Numbered from the stretch's first letter, positions 21,869-32,151 are shown. The stretch is 64,000 nt of DNA from an uncultured Oscillospiraceae bacterium (GCA_948616425.1 CAPGBJ010000041.1:1-64000), one strand, 5' to 3'. Numbers and translations are program-made. The notes: a model not told the origin generated them from the sequence alone.

Positions 21869-22302
21869 CGCCCAGCCCGGCGGGCGATTTTCCGTACCAT
21901 GGTGACGGTAGTGCCCTTGCCGGGGGCGGAGCGGACCTTTAAGGTGTCGGTAAAACTCTCCATAATGGTAAAGCCCATACCAGAGCGCTCCTCGCTGCCG
22001 GTGGTGAACAGCGGGGTGCGGGCCTGTTCCACGTCGGCGATGCCGACCCCCCAGTCCTTTACCACAATCTCCAGAGCATGTCCCTCTTTAATCCGCAGTT
22101 TTAGGACGATTTTTCCCAGAACGTCGGGGTAGGCATGCACAATGGCGTTGGTCACGGCCTCGCTGACGGCAGTTTTGATATCGTTGATTTCTTCCAGGGT
22201 GGGGTCCAGCTGGGCGGCGAAGCAGGCGGCAGCTGTCCGGGCAAAGCCCTCGTTGGCAGAGCGGCTTGGAAACTCCAAAGCAACTTGGTTCTCAATTTTC
22301 AT
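21865..22302 (-). CDS. spoIIAB: Anti-sigma F factor / serine kinase SpoIIAB
   Basis: 145 residues with the GHKL ATP-binding motifs: SEAVTNAIVHAYPD (N box), VVKDWGVGIADVEQA (G1), GSEERSGMGFTIMESFTDTL (G2) and GKGTTVTMVRK. SpoIIAB binds and silences sigma-F, and also phosphorylates SpoIIAA on a serine; unphosphorylated SpoIIAA frees sigma-F in the forespore. ATG 22302 follows AAAGGA. It overlaps sigF by 4 bases and lies 78 bases after spoIIAA. Confidence 0.95.
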   Translation of the reverse strand: MKIENQVALEFPSRSANEGFARTAAACFAAQLDPTLEEINDIKTAVSEAVTNAIVHAYPDVLGKIVLKLRIKEGHALEIVVKDWGVGIADVEQARTPLFTTGSEERSGMGFTIMESFTDTLKVRSAPGKGTTVTMVRKIARRAGR

Positions 22303-22380
22303 ATGTATCGGTCCTTTCTTTGGCCGTGTATTGTGGCTTGCAAGGCCATATCCCGTGGAGGAGCAGGGCGGCGACCTGAT

Positions 22381-22689
22381 CTACGACTCAAACCGGATGA
22401 TCCGTTCCAGCCCCGCGGCCCGAAACACCTTGCCGGCCTGATCCGGAGTGCGCACTACCCGCATGGCCCCTTGGACCTGTCCCATTCGGCGGTGGGCCCG
22501 GAGCAGTACGGCGATGCCTGAACTGTCGGTAAAGGTCAGGCCGCCCAGGTCTAAGGTCAGTTCGCGAGGCTGAACCTGATCAATGCGGCGGTCCAGTTCC
22601 TCCATGACGGCCCGAGCTGCGTGGTGGTCCAACTCTCCAGATACCAGTGCTGTCAGGCAGCGTTTTTCCTCTCTACAGGTCACCGGCAT
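22381..22689 (-). CDS. spoIIAA: Anti-anti-sigma factor SpoIIAA
   Basis: 102 residues from ATG 22689, with AAAGGAG 9 bases ahead; a start 27 bases further up lacks support. STAS fold with LVSGELDHHAARAVMEELDR, ELTLDLGGLTFTDSSGIAVL (the serine that SpoIIAB phosphorylates lies in DSSG) and VFRAAGLERIIRF. First gene of the spoIIA operon. In Bacillus this operon is driven by sigma-H; here I see a TATAAT at 22737-22742 on the minus strand but no convincing sigma-H site. Confidence 0.93.
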   Translation of the reverse strand: MPVTCREEKRCLTALVSGELDHHAARAVMEELDRRIDQVQPRELTLDLGGLTFTDSSGIAVLLRAHRRMGQVQGAMRVVRTPDQAGKVFRAAGLERIIRFES

Positions 22690-22939
22690 AGGGACCCGCT
22701 CCTTTCCTTGGGGCATAACCCATTATTTTCCAGTTCATTATAGGACAAGCCCTGAGTCGGGTCCTGTCGGTTTTTGATTGGGAGCTCAAGAGAATTATTT
22801 CCCAATTTGCTTTTTGATGTGCTGCACGCAGAGAACCCCTGGTACAGTGGGAGGGGGCGGAGGCTGGGCGGCGGGGGATGTCTTGATCCTTGAAACCTAT
22901 GGCAGCGGGGAGTAATTTCCAGAAATTTTCATTTTTTAG

Positions 22940-22968
22940 TTGGTTTTTTGGTTGAAATATGATATGAT
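22940..22968 (+). promoter_or_regulatory. Promoter of the first AraC regulator gene
   Basis: TTGGTT (22940-22945), 17 bases, TATGAT (22963-22968). The rest of the divergent interval from 22690 shows no other clear element apart from a minus-strand TATAAT at 22737-22742. Confidence 0.55.
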
Positions 22969-23019
22969 AGATACACTCAAGACAGTCAAGGCCGCAATTA
23001 GAACCATTATAGAGAGGAT

Positions 23020-23895
23020 GTGCCCTTTGTGGACGATTTTTCCTTCTCCCTGTTCCCAAACGAGAATTTTCTCGATCTGCGGCTCTACCAGTACGGCTGG
23101 GAGCGGTGCGCCCCCCTCCACTCCTTTGGCCCCAGTGTTCGCAACCACTACCTGTTCCACTATGTGATCTCCGGACAGGGTAAGTTAGACGCCCATGACC
23201 AGAACGGCGTGACCCGCAAGTACACGTTGAGGGAGGGAGAGGGCTTTCTCATTTTTCCCGGACAGGTGACCACCTACTGCGCCCATAAGATGGATCCCTG
23301 GAAGTACGTCTGGCTAGAGTTTGACGGCCTGCGGGCGGCGGAGTATGTGGACAGCGCTGGGCTGGAACTGTCCCAGCCCATTTACCGGCCCCTGAGCTCC
23401 GCTCAGGGGGATGGACTTCGGGATACCATGCTCTACATTGCCGGCCAGAACAAGGCATCTCCGCTCCACCTGATCGGTCACCTGTGTCTCTTTGTGGACG
23501 CGCTTATTCAGTCCTCCTCCACCCGGAAGGAGCTGCATAATGGCCAGCTGCGGGACTTTTATATTCAGGAGGCCATTACCTTTATGGAGCACAACTACCA
23601 GCGGGAGGTCACAGTGGAGGAACTGGCCGGTGTGTGCAAGCTGAATCGGAGCTATTTCAGCAAGCTGTTTAAGGAAAATATGGGCTGTCCGCCTCAGGAG
23701 TTTTTGATTCGTCTGCGTCTGGCAAAGGCGGCCGAATTGATGAAGGGCACTGGTAACTCCATTGGTGATATCTCGGTGATGTGTGGCTATCCCAACCAAC
23801 TGCACTTCTCCCGGGCTTTTAAAAAGCGCTATGGGGTTTCGCCCAGGGAGTGGCGCGTACAAAATCAGATTCCCAAAAGAGCGGACCGCCTGTAG
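23020..23895 (+). CDS. AraC-family regulator with cupin-like sugar-binding domain
   Basis: 291 residues from GTG 23020 (AGAGAGG is close ahead; GTG 23029 is the alternative). Residues 1-150 form a cupin-type arm (YVISGQGKLDAHDQNG, LREGEGFLIFPGQVTTYCAH), and residues 190-285 the two helix-turn-helices (VTVEELAGVCKLNRSYFSKL, ENMGCPPQEFLIRLRLAKAA, IGDISVMCGYPNQLHFSRAF). It converges on the alpha-galactosidase gene and is the natural candidate activator of the sugar locus, like MsmR/RafR regulators. Shares a bidirectional terminator with the alpha-galactosidase gene. Confidence 0.9.
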   Translation: MPFVDDFSFSLFPNENFLDLRLYQYGWERCAPLHSFGPSVRNHYLFHYVISGQGKLDAHDQNGVTRKYTLREGEGFLIFPGQVTTYCAHKMDPWKYVWLEFDGLRAAEYVDSAGLELSQPIYRPLSSAQGDGLRDTMLYIAGQNKASPLHLIGHLCLFVDALIQSSSTRKELHNGQLRDFYIQEAITFMEHNYQREVTVEELAGVCKLNRSYFSKLFKENMGCPPQEFLIRLRLAKAAELMKGTGNSIGDISVMCGYPNQLHFSRAFKKRYGVSPREWRVQNQIPKRADRL

Positions 23896-23913
23896 GCGGT
23901 CCGCTCTTTTGGG
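23872..23913. terminator. Bidirectional terminator between regulator and alpha-galactosidase
   Basis: A 19-base arm (23872-23890) and its exact complement (23895-23913) around TGTA; T-runs CTTTTGGG on both strands. It overlaps the stop codon of the regulator. Confidence 0.92.
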
Positions 23914-23923
23914 AGATGTGAAG

Positions 23924-26104
23924 TTAGATTGCGCTTATATAGAATTGAGTGGCCTGGTAATCCCCCTGGGGAATGGGGAGGGGCCAGCCGGCCTCCATCA
24001 GGACATCGCCGGGGTAGCTGCCCTGCCCATTGACCTGGTAGGTCAGGTGGGGATCTAGTCCCTTCAGGCGCAGAATCCGGAAAGGGGTAGCGGCCCGGGC
24101 GGGGCCGGCGACCAGAGAGACCAGGGCCTCCCGCCGGTCCGGGGAGACCTGCTCCCAGGCGGTGTAAGAGTCTTGGAAAGGATTGGACAGGCGGTAGTAG
24201 TCCCCCAGCTGGATCAGGTCGTAGTGTTCTTTAAAGAAGGCCACTTGTTCTTTGATGATGGCCTTTTCCTCCTGGGTGGTCTCGCTCAGATCCATCTCAT
24301 AGCCGAAGGTGCCCGACATGGCCACCACACCCCGGGTGGCGATGGGGGTGGAGCGGCCGGTCTGACCGTTGGGAACAGCGGAAACATGGGCCCCCATGGT
24401 GGAGACAGGGTAGCAGAAGGAGGTGCCATACTGAATGCGCAGGCGGTCCACCGCGTCGGTGTTGTCGCTGCACCAGATCTGAGGGGTGTAGTAGAGCATC
24501 CCCGCGTCAAACCGGCCGCCCCCTCCGGTACAGCCCTCAATGAGAATATGGGGGTAGTCCTGGCGCATCCGGTCCAGCAGTTCATAGACGCCCAGAATAT
24601 ATCGGTGGAACACCTCGCCCTGTCTGTCCGCAGGCAGAGCGGCGGACCACACGTCAGTGAGACTGCGGTTCATATCCCATTTCACATAAGAGATATCGGC
24701 ACTGTCCAGCACCTTCCTGATGTCCTTATAGATATGCTCCCGGACCTCCCTGCGGGAAAAGTCCAAGGTGAGTTGACTGCGGCCCCGGGTGTGGGGGCGA
24801 CCGGGGGCCCCCAAGGCCCAGTCGGGGTGGGCGCGGTAGAGCTGGCTGTCCTCGCTGATCATCTCCGGCTCAATCCAGATGCCAAAGGACATGCCTAATG
24901 CCTTGATGCGGGGCACGAGGGCCTCCAGCCCGCCAGGAAGTTTCTCCTGGTTGACCATCCAGTCTCCCAGGCCGCTCTTGTCGCTGTCTCGTACGCCGAA
25001 CCAGCCGTCGTCCATGACAAACAGTTCCAGACCCAGAGGGGCGGCGGACTGGGCGATGTCCACCAGCTTGTCGGCGTTGAAGGTGAACTCGGTGGCCTCC
25101 CAGTTGTTGATGAGCACCGGACGGCGGCGGCCCTGAAGGGGATCGTGGATCAGATTTTCTCGGATGGCCCGGTGGAACTGGCGGCTCATCTGTCCAAAGC
25201 CGCAGGGGGAGCAGACCAGGGCGGCCTCCGGGGCGGTAAAGGAGTCCCCGGGGTTCACAACGAAGCAGAAGTGGTAGGGGTTGATGCCCATCAGCAGCCG
25301 GTTGTGCTCCAGCTGGGTGCGCTCCACTGCGGCCAGGAAGTTGCCGCTGTACAGCAGGGCAGTTCCATAGCACAGACCGTGGTCCTCGTCGGCGCTGTGG
25401 TCGCAGAGAATGAGAAAGGGGTTGTGGTGGTGGCTGGAGGTCCCACGGACGCTCTCCACACTCTGGACGCCGGGGCGGAGGGGGGAGCGGTTTAGGTTGC
25501 GCTCCAGGGTATGGCAACCGTCGAAGGTGATAAGGTCAAAATCGCCCCTCTGGACGTCCAGACATACGGAGGCGCACCGGCGCAGACGGACAGGGGCGGC
25601 GCCGCGGTTTGTGACCCGAACCGCCCTGGTAATCAGGTCATACCGCTCCAATACGCCGTAGTACAGCTCTACCAGCATTTGGGTGGAGGCGTCCTCCATT
25701 TGGATCACCAGGGTTTCCCACTCATCGCCTCCCCAGAAGGTGGGCAGCCCCTCCAGAGAGTATTTTCCCTTTCGCAGCTCATAGCCCGTATAGCGCAGAT
25801 CGGCCAGGCGGCTGCCGTCTTCGGGCTCAAACTCGATGGAGGGCAGACGGAAGTCCCCTACGCCGCAGGTGGAGTACTCCTGAGGCAGGGTGTCCAGGGA
25901 GTAGTCCCGGCGATGTCCCGCCTCATTTGGGTTGGGAGAGGACCCGCGGTCGGCATATTGGATCAGGTAGGACAGATCGCCGCCGCTGACCCGGGGGCCG
26001 TAGTAGGTGTGCAGGAGCACATGGTATTGGTCGGACTTCATCTGGTAGGTGGTGTTTTGCGTATGCAGAGTGAAAACGGTGTGTTCCTTGTCAAATACAA
26101 TCAT
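23924..26104 (-). CDS. Alpha-galactosidase, glycoside hydrolase family 36
   Basis: 726 residues from ATG 26104, the usual length for GH36; a longer reading upstream would include its promoter. It hydrolyses alpha-1,6-galactosides such as melibiose, raffinose and stachyose. Motifs: PVLINNWEATEFTFNADKLV, LGLELFVMDDGWFGVRDSDK, YVKWDMNRSLTDVW with the nucleophile Asp, and CSDNTDAVDRLRIQYG with the acid/base Asp. No signal peptide, so it acts on sugar imported by the adjacent ABC transporter. It is the last gene of the minus-strand transport cluster but has a promoter of its own. Confidence 0.95.
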   Translation of the reverse strand: MIVFDKEHTVFTLHTQNTTYQMKSDQYHVLLHTYYGPRVSGGDLSYLIQYADRGSSPNPNEAGHRRDYSLDTLPQEYSTCGVGDFRLPSIEFEPEDGSRLADLRYTGYELRKGKYSLEGLPTFWGGDEWETLVIQMEDASTQMLVELYYGVLERYDLITRAVRVTNRGAAPVRLRRCASVCLDVQRGDFDLITFDGCHTLERNLNRSPLRPGVQSVESVRGTSSHHHNPFLILCDHSADEDHGLCYGTALLYSGNFLAAVERTQLEHNRLLMGINPYHFCFVVNPGDSFTAPEAALVCSPCGFGQMSRQFHRAIRENLIHDPLQGRRRPVLINNWEATEFTFNADKLVDIAQSAAPLGLELFVMDDGWFGVRDSDKSGLGDWMVNQEKLPGGLEALVPRIKALGMSFGIWIEPEMISEDSQLYRAHPDWALGAPGRPHTRGRSQLTLDFSRREVREHIYKDIRKVLDSADISYVKWDMNRSLTDVWSAALPADRQGEVFHRYILGVYELLDRMRQDYPHILIEGCTGGGGRFDAGMLYYTPQIWCSDNTDAVDRLRIQYGTSFCYPVSTMGAHVSAVPNGQTGRSTPIATRGVVAMSGTFGYEMDLSETTQEEKAIIKEQVAFFKEHYDLIQLGDYYRLSNPFQDSYTAWEQVSPDRREALVSLVAGPARAATPFRILRLKGLDPHLTYQVNGQGSYPGDVLMEAGWPLPIPQGDYQATQFYISAI

Positions 26105-26140
26105 TAGGGATACCCCCTGATAGAAGAATTTTACGGGCTG

Positions 26141-26169
26141 ATTGTACGAGATTCCATGCCGGGAGGCAA
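26141..26169 (-). promoter_or_regulatory. Promoter of the alpha-galactosidase gene
   Basis: On the minus strand TTGCCT (26164-26169), 17 bases, TACAAT (26141-26146). Just upstream GAACA-N11-TGTTC (about 26180-26200) forms an inverted repeat that could bind a regulator. Confidence 0.6.
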
Positions 26170-26228
26170 GAGTTAAAATAGAACAATTCTCTTGTCTGTT
26201 CCCCATCAAAAATTGTCGAATTTTTAGG

Positions 26229-26264
26229 GGAACAGCCCCGGCCAACCTGTGCCGGGGCTGTTCC
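26229..26264. other. 14-bp hairpin between permease and alpha-galactosidase genes
   Basis: GGAACAGCCCCGGC (26229-26242) and its exact complement (26251-26264), loop of 8, no U-run on either strand. It sits just after the last permease gene and may protect the 3' end of the transporter mRNA or partly terminate it. Confidence 0.65.
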
Positions 26265-26291
26265 AAGGGGAAAAGAGAGAAAGGAGAACGC

Positions 26292-27134
26292 TTATTTGCC
26301 GCCAGTAGAGGCGATGCCCTCGATGAACTGCCGCTGGAAAATCATGTACAGAATCACCATGGGCAGCATGGCCAGCAGGGAACCGGCCATGAGAACGGGG
26401 AAGTTGGTGGTAAACTGGCCGCGCAGGGTGGCCAGGCCGGAGGACAGGGTCATCATAGTCAAATCGGAGTTGACCACCAGGGGCCACATCAGGTCGCCGT
26501 ACGCAAAGACGGCGGTGAAGATGGTCAGGGCGGCCACAGAGGTGCCCGTCAGGGGGAACATGACCTTGTAGAAGGTCTGCCACTGGTTGCAGCCGTCCAG
26601 ATAGGCGGCCTCGCCGATCTCGGTGGGGATACCCATATAGGTCTGCCGCAGGAAGAATACGCCGAAGGCGCTGACCAGTCCGGGGAAGACCAGGGCGAAG
26701 ATGGTATTGGCCATGCCCATCTTAGCCACCATCTGGTACTGGGGGATAATAAAAATCTGGCTGGGGAGGGACATCTGGACCAGCACGATACCGAACAGCA
26801 GGTTTTTGCCCCGGAAGTTCAGCTTGGCGAAGGCGTAGCCCGCCATGGAACTGAAGACTACGGCGCAGATCACCCGGAAAAACACCATCAGTCCGGTGTT
26901 GAGGTACAGGTTCAGGAAGGGCAGGCTCTTCATCGCGTCCCCGAAATTGCCGGTGACCAGCTCATTGGGGAAAATGGAAGGGGGCACCTTCATGCTCTCG
27001 GGGACGGTTTTCAGGCTGGTGAGGATCATCCAAATAAAGGGGAAAATCATGATGATAGCGCCCAAAACCAGCACCACATAGGTGAGAATGGTGGTCATTT
27101 TTCTGGATTGCTCCAGAGAAGCACTGCGTTTCAT
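26292..27134 (-). CDS. Carbohydrate ABC transporter permease, MalG/MsmG type
   Basis: 280 residues, six membrane helices (first VVLVLGAIIMIFPFIWMILT). The EAA loop that contacts the ATPase reads EIGEAAYLDGCNQWQTFYKV. ATG 27134 follows AAGGAGGGA. With the MsmF-type permease 12 bases upstream it forms the membrane channel of a CUT1-class sugar importer. Gene order binding protein, MsmF, MsmG, alpha-galactosidase points to raffinose-family sugars, as in Streptococcus msm and raf loci. Confidence 0.93.
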   Translation of the reverse strand: MKRSASLEQSRKMTTILTYVVLVLGAIIMIFPFIWMILTSLKTVPESMKVPPSIFPNELVTGNFGDAMKSLPFLNLYLNTGLMVFFRVICAVVFSSMAGYAFAKLNFRGKNLLFGIVLVQMSLPSQIFIIPQYQMVAKMGMANTIFALVFPGLVSAFGVFFLRQTYMGIPTEIGEAAYLDGCNQWQTFYKVMFPLTGTSVAALTIFTAVFAYGDLMWPLVVNSDLTMMTLSSGLATLRGQFTTNFPVLMAGSLLAMLPMVILYMIFQRQFIEGIASTGGK

Positions 27135-27146
27135 CCATATCCCTCC

Positions 27147-28040
27147 TTACACGTCGTAGTTGACCCACTTCTTCTGGCCGATAAACTGGAGGACAGTTAT
27201 CGCGCCAATGAGCAGGACGGTCCAGATCACGATGGCAGAGCCGGTGCCGCGGCTGCCGGCAATGAAGGATTCGCGGTAGAACAGATACATCAAGCTCTGC
27301 ACACTGGTTACTGCCGGGTTGGTCTCCTCCACCATCATATAGATCAGGTCGTACACCTTGACGGCGGACATCAAGCGCATGATCATCACCACAAACAGGG
27401 TGGGGGAGACCATGGGCAGGGTGATCTGGAAAAACTGGGTGACCTTGGTGGCGCCATCGATGTTGGCGGCCTCGTAGTAGGACTTGGAGATGTTCTGCAG
27501 GCCGGCCAGCAGCAACACCGCGTCATAGCCGATGTTGCTCCAGATGGCGACAATGGCGCAGGCAATCATGACAACCTTGGAATCGGTGATCCAGTTCACA
27601 TGGGTACCGAACATCTGGTTGAGAATGCCGTACTCGGCGTTGAAGATCCAGCGCCACACCATCGTGACAGCCGCAGGGGCGCACACCATGGGCAGAAAGA
27701 AGATGGTGCGGAAGATGCCCTTGCCCTTGATTTTGGCGTTTAAGAGCATGGCCACCAGCAAAGCCAGGAACAGGCCCACCGGCACGGTGAGGATACAGAA
27801 GTAGATGGTGTTCCAAGTGGCTTTCCAGAACTCAGGGGTCTGGAAAATTTCAATGTAGTTGCCCAGTCCGATGAATTTGTAGTGACCAAAGCCCAGATGC
27901 TCGCAGAAGCTGGTATACAGCGTCTGTACAAAGGGCCACAGGTTCAATACGATCAGGCCGATGATGGTGGGGGCCACCATGATCCAGCCCCAGTTCTCCT
28001 CCCGCCGGGCGGCGACGGAGAGTTTCATTCCTTTCTTCAC
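27147..28040 (-). CDS. Carbohydrate ABC transporter permease, MalF/MsmF type
   Basis: 297 residues from GTG 28040, preceded by GGAGGGA; an ATG four codons in is too near that site. Membrane helices include IMVAPTIIGLIVLNLWPFVQ and LTVPVGLFLALLVAMLL; the EAA loop is YYEAANIDGATKVTQFFQIT. It pairs with the MalG-type permease. The gene starts 14 bases after the stop of the binding-protein gene. Confidence 0.93.
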   Translation of the reverse strand: MKKGMKLSVAARREENWGWIMVAPTIIGLIVLNLWPFVQTLYTSFCEHLGFGHYKFIGLGNYIEIFQTPEFWKATWNTIYFCILTVPVGLFLALLVAMLLNAKIKGKGIFRTIFFLPMVCAPAAVTMVWRWIFNAEYGILNQMFGTHVNWITDSKVVMIACAIVAIWSNIGYDAVLLLAGLQNISKSYYEAANIDGATKVTQFFQITLPMVSPTLFVVMIMRLMSAVKVYDLIYMMVEETNPAVTSVQSLMYLFYRESFIAGSRGTGSAIVIWTVLLIGAITVLQFIGQKKWVNYDV

Positions 28041-28054
28041 GGAAGTCCCTCCTC

Positions 28055-29353
28055 TCAGTCTCCCGCCAATTTCTTGGCGGTCTCAGTATCTACGATTTTC
28101 TGCATGTTGGCCAGTGCGGAATCCAGGCTCTGCTGGCCGTTGTAGACCTTGTTCAGCTCGTCCAGAACGGGGCTTTTCCACTTGGGCTTGGCCGCGTTGT
28201 TGACATTCTGGACGCCGTATTCAAACTGGTCCATCACGATCTCTACATTGATGTCGTAGCCCGCCTTGTCAAAGGCGTCGAAGTAGGGCTGCTCAGTGCC
28301 GGTGTAGGCGGAGATGGCCGCGCCATAGGAGCTGGCCAGCAGCTGGGCCTCTTCGGTACCAAAGAATTTGATGACATCCAGGGCGATTTCTTTTGTCTTG
28401 CCGTGGGCGGCGGTGGAGTAGCACAGACCGTTGGAGATGGTGGCCCGGCCGTCTCCGCTGACAGGGTCGGGGCACTTGGGCATGGGGGCGATGTCCCACT
28501 TGCCGTCCATATTGGGGAAGTTGATGCACTTGTTCATCAGTTCCCAGTTGCCCTCGATGTACATAGAGCCGATCTCGGAGAAGAAGGCGGTGCCGGGGGC
28601 GGTCTCAGCAAAGTAGGCCTGGTTGGGGCACCAGTCGTTTTGCTGAAGGCCCACATAGAACTCCATCCCCTTCTTGGTGCCGGGCTGGTCGAAGCCGGCC
28701 CTGGTCTTGTCCTCGGTGAGGATGCAGCCGCCGGCCTGATAGACAAAGCTCCAGTAGCCCATCTGATCGTCGTTGTAGGCCATGTAGCCGTATTTGCCCG
28801 TCTTGTCATAGATCTGGGCGGAGGCGCTGACCAAGTCGTCCCAGGTCCAGGTATCGTCGGGGTAAGCGACCCCGGCGGCGTCGAACATCTCCTTGTTGTA
28901 CACCAGGAAGATGTTGTCCTTGTCCTTGGGTACGCCATACATCCGGCCATCGGAGCCGCTGGCGTTGCCAATGGAGATCTCAGAGAAATGGTTTTGGTAG
29001 TAGTTGGGGTCCTCGTCGGCGTACAGATCGGTCACGTCGGCCAGCATCCCGAAGTCGGAGTAGTACAAGATCTGATTGGTGTGCATCCAGAAAATGTCTG
29101 GCATCGTGTTGGATTCGGCGGCGGCCTCCAGCTTGGTCCAGTACTCGTTCCAGCTGGTCACCTGTACCTCAATGACCACATCGGGGTTTTTGGCGGTGTA
29201 GGCGTCGCAGATGGCCTGCATACTGTCGCGCTGGGCGACGTCCCAAATCTGGAATTTTAGGTGGGTCTTGCCATCTGTTGCGCCGCAGCCGGAAAGGGAC
29301 AGCAGCAGCGTTATGGCTAAGACAAGAGATGCTATGCGGGGGATCTTTTTCAT
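28055..29353 (-). CDS. Sugar ABC transporter substrate-binding lipoprotein
   Basis: 432 residues. A lipoprotein signal (IASLVLAITLLLSLSGC) puts the acylated cysteine at about residue 23. The mature protein has the family 1 extracellular-binding pattern: VVIEVQVTSWNEYWTKLEAA, MPDIFWMHTNQILYYSDFGM, GVPKDKDNIFLVYNKEMFDA and FFSEIGSMYIEGNWELM. It would present an oligosaccharide to the permease pair. First gene of the transport operon; the 424-base region ahead of it carries striking inverted repeats. Confidence 0.93.
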   Translation of the reverse strand: MKKIPRIASLVLAITLLLSLSGCGATDGKTHLKFQIWDVAQRDSMQAICDAYTAKNPDVVIEVQVTSWNEYWTKLEAAAESNTMPDIFWMHTNQILYYSDFGMLADVTDLYADEDPNYYQNHFSEISIGNASGSDGRMYGVPKDKDNIFLVYNKEMFDAAGVAYPDDTWTWDDLVSASAQIYDKTGKYGYMAYNDDQMGYWSFVYQAGGCILTEDKTRAGFDQPGTKKGMEFYVGLQQNDWCPNQAYFAETAPGTAFFSEIGSMYIEGNWELMNKCINFPNMDGKWDIAPMPKCPDPVSGDGRATISNGLCYSTAAHGKTKEIALDVIKFFGTEEAQLLASSYGAAISAYTGTEQPYFDAFDKAGYDINVEIVMDQFEYGVQNVNNAAKPKWKSPVLDELNKVYNGQQSLDSALANMQKIVDTETAKKLAGD

Positions 29354-29777
29354 AACTCCACTCCTCTACATTGATTTTTTGCTGAGAACCAGTGTACTTG
29401 GGCTTGTTTGAAACATGGTAACATGCCCCAACGCCGGCTTTTTTTCCGCCATGCTTTGCCAATTTTCCTTGAAATACATCCAGTATTCCTGCGTCAAATT
29501 GGCTTCCTCTGGCGAAAAAATTTCTCGCCATTGGGCACAGTTCCATTTTTCAAACAGCGCCTAGGCGCCTGTCATGTGGTAATAAAATGATAATACCCGC
29601 TCAGCCGTCTGTAAATGGACTGGATTTTACGAAATATACCCAAATGTTGTGCGGCAATCCTCTGATGCAAAACGTCCAACATTTGGGTATATTTTAAAAA
29701 ATTTCATTGTTCTGCACAGCTGCGAGTGGCTTATTTTGTGCAAAATATCAAGGTGTGTCCCGCAAAGTGGACATGGA
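29354..29777. other. Regulatory interval ahead of the sugar transport operon
   Basis: No gene is supported here. It holds an 18-bp inverted repeat (29632-29694), the palindrome GCGCCTAGGCGC (29557-29568), and a TGGCGA-TCGCCA hairpin (29510-29530). I could not pick a convincing minus-strand promoter. Confidence 0.6.
29632..29694. promoter_or_regulatory. 18-bp perfect inverted repeat, possible operator pair
   Basis: AAATATACCCAAATGTTG (29632-29649) and its exact reverse complement (29677-29694) are 27 bases apart (centres 45 bases, about four helical turns). It is AT-rich with no terminator features, and it lies between the AraC gene and the transport operon. Confidence 0.6.
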
Positions 29778-30647
29778 TCATGATATGCCAATATGAGGCA
29801 CACGATGTTCGGGCAGCCGAGGAACACTCTCCAAATATTCACTGGGGGACATGTTGGTCTCCTTACGAAATACTTTGGAAAAGTAGTTGGCATTGGCAAA
29901 GCCAGACGCCTCGGCCACATAGGAGATGGTGGTATCTGGGTCTTGCAGCAGCAGTTTGGCGTATTCTACCCGCATATGGGTGATGTATTTTCCCGGAGAT
30001 ATCCCAGTTTTCTTAGAAAATACCCGGCTCAGGTGGGCGGCGGACACCTCCAACCGCTCGGCCAGTTCCTCCACGCTCTCCAAGAATGGGAACTCCTCCT
30101 GAATGATGGCCAATGCCCCCTCTACCAGGGGGGAGCCGAGCATTTCTCCGGACTGCTGGGGCAGGGAGCGCAGCCGGAGCAACAGAGTGTAGGCCAGGGA
30201 GGAGGCGACCCCGCCCGGGGCCCGGCCCTGTTCATCTTCCAGCACAGCCAGGGAGAGTACGGCCTCCCGCACCGCGGCGGCGCCGCCAGCGAAGAGCGCG
30301 TTGCCGCCGCTGGTCCGCCCCTCCAGCAGGCGGGGGGGCAGCTCGCCTTGGAGCAGGACCAACATGCACAGCCCATCGGACACTGCCTGGACGGTGTAGT
30401 CCCCGGGACTCTCCAGCAAGAAAGCCTGCCCCGGGTCCAGCAGGGCGTATTGGTTGTGGGCGGAGACTGTCAGGTTTCCCTGGATTGCCGCCGCCAGGAT
30501 GTAGTCCCCCGTCTTTCCGTAGCCGTCAGACCGGCTGCCGGCAGTGAGGGGGAGAATACGGGCCAGGGGCAGGGTCAACAGCTCCCGGACGGCGGCGTCG
30601 GGAGCCGTTGGTTGGATCTCTCTTTTTTCGTTCTGAAAAGGCGACAT
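29778..30647 (-). CDS. AraC-family regulator (second in the sugar locus)
   Basis: 289 residues from ATG 30647, preceded by GGAGGTTT. The N-terminal 170 residues are a divergent ligand arm (GYGKTGDYILAAAIQGNLTV, LDPGQAFLLESPGDYTVQAV); the C-terminal part has the AraC double helix-turn-helix (ESVEELAERLEVSAAHLSRV, FSKKTGISPGKYITHMRVEY, ISYVAEASGFANANYFSKVF). It lies upstream of, and in the same direction as, the transporter operon, so it is a likely direct regulator of it. Confidence 0.9.
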   Translation of the reverse strand: MSPFQNEKREIQPTAPDAAVRELLTLPLARILPLTAGSRSDGYGKTGDYILAAAIQGNLTVSAHNQYALLDPGQAFLLESPGDYTVQAVSDGLCMLVLLQGELPPRLLEGRTSGGNALFAGGAAAVREAVLSLAVLEDEQGRAPGGVASSLAYTLLLRLRSLPQQSGEMLGSPLVEGALAIIQEEFPFLESVEELAERLEVSAAHLSRVFSKKTGISPGKYITHMRVEYAKLLLQDPDTTISYVAEASGFANANYFSKVFRKETNMSPSEYLESVPRLPEHRVPHIGIS

Positions 30648-30763
30648 ATTTGAAACCTCCGGTGTCGTCTTTGAGTATACTCTGTGGGGAGGAGGGACAG
30701 AGGCGTCTCTGCGGCCCTCCAGGGCAGGGGAGACCGCCAGAAGAGCGGCCGGCCTGAAAAGAG

Positions 30764-30804
30764 ATAACACGCAGTATGGTGGAGTGGACCCACCATACTG
30801 CGTG
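30764..30804 (-). terminator. Terminator of the MsmK-type ATPase gene
   Basis: CACGCAGTATGGTGG (30768-30782) pairs perfectly with CCACCATACTGCGTG (30790-30804); on the minus strand it is followed by TTATCTCTTTT. Confidence 0.8.
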
Positions 30805-30848
30805 TTGTCAATGACGGATAGTTTCCTTCAGTGGGCGGATTGTGGAGA

Positions 30849-31946
<1,098 letters not shown>

Positions 31947-32088
31947 AGTGTGATCTCCTCCTTTGATTTTGGCAACAGGATAACACGAGTTTTCTCCTAG
32001 CACAAGGGTAAATTTTAGATGGTGTTGGTAAATTATTGACTTTTCTGGAGAATACAAAAAAATTACCCGCTATATCAGATTCTTGCCC

Positions 32089-32117
32089 TTGTACCAGACA
32101 TTGCGCTGTGATATACT
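32089..32117 (+). promoter_or_regulatory. Promoter of the DUF624-amylosucrase operon
   Basis: TTGTAC (32089-32094), 17 bases, TATACT (32112-32117). Confidence 0.75.
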
Positions 32118-32151
32118 TCAGTGTCAACAAGGTCAGGAGAGGAGGAGCAAC

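Noticed and set aside
26142..27743. Open plus-strand frame of 533 codons opposite the two permeases
   Set aside because: Its product is a His/Gly/Gln-rich artefact of complemented transmembrane codons; the minus-strand permeases are certain.
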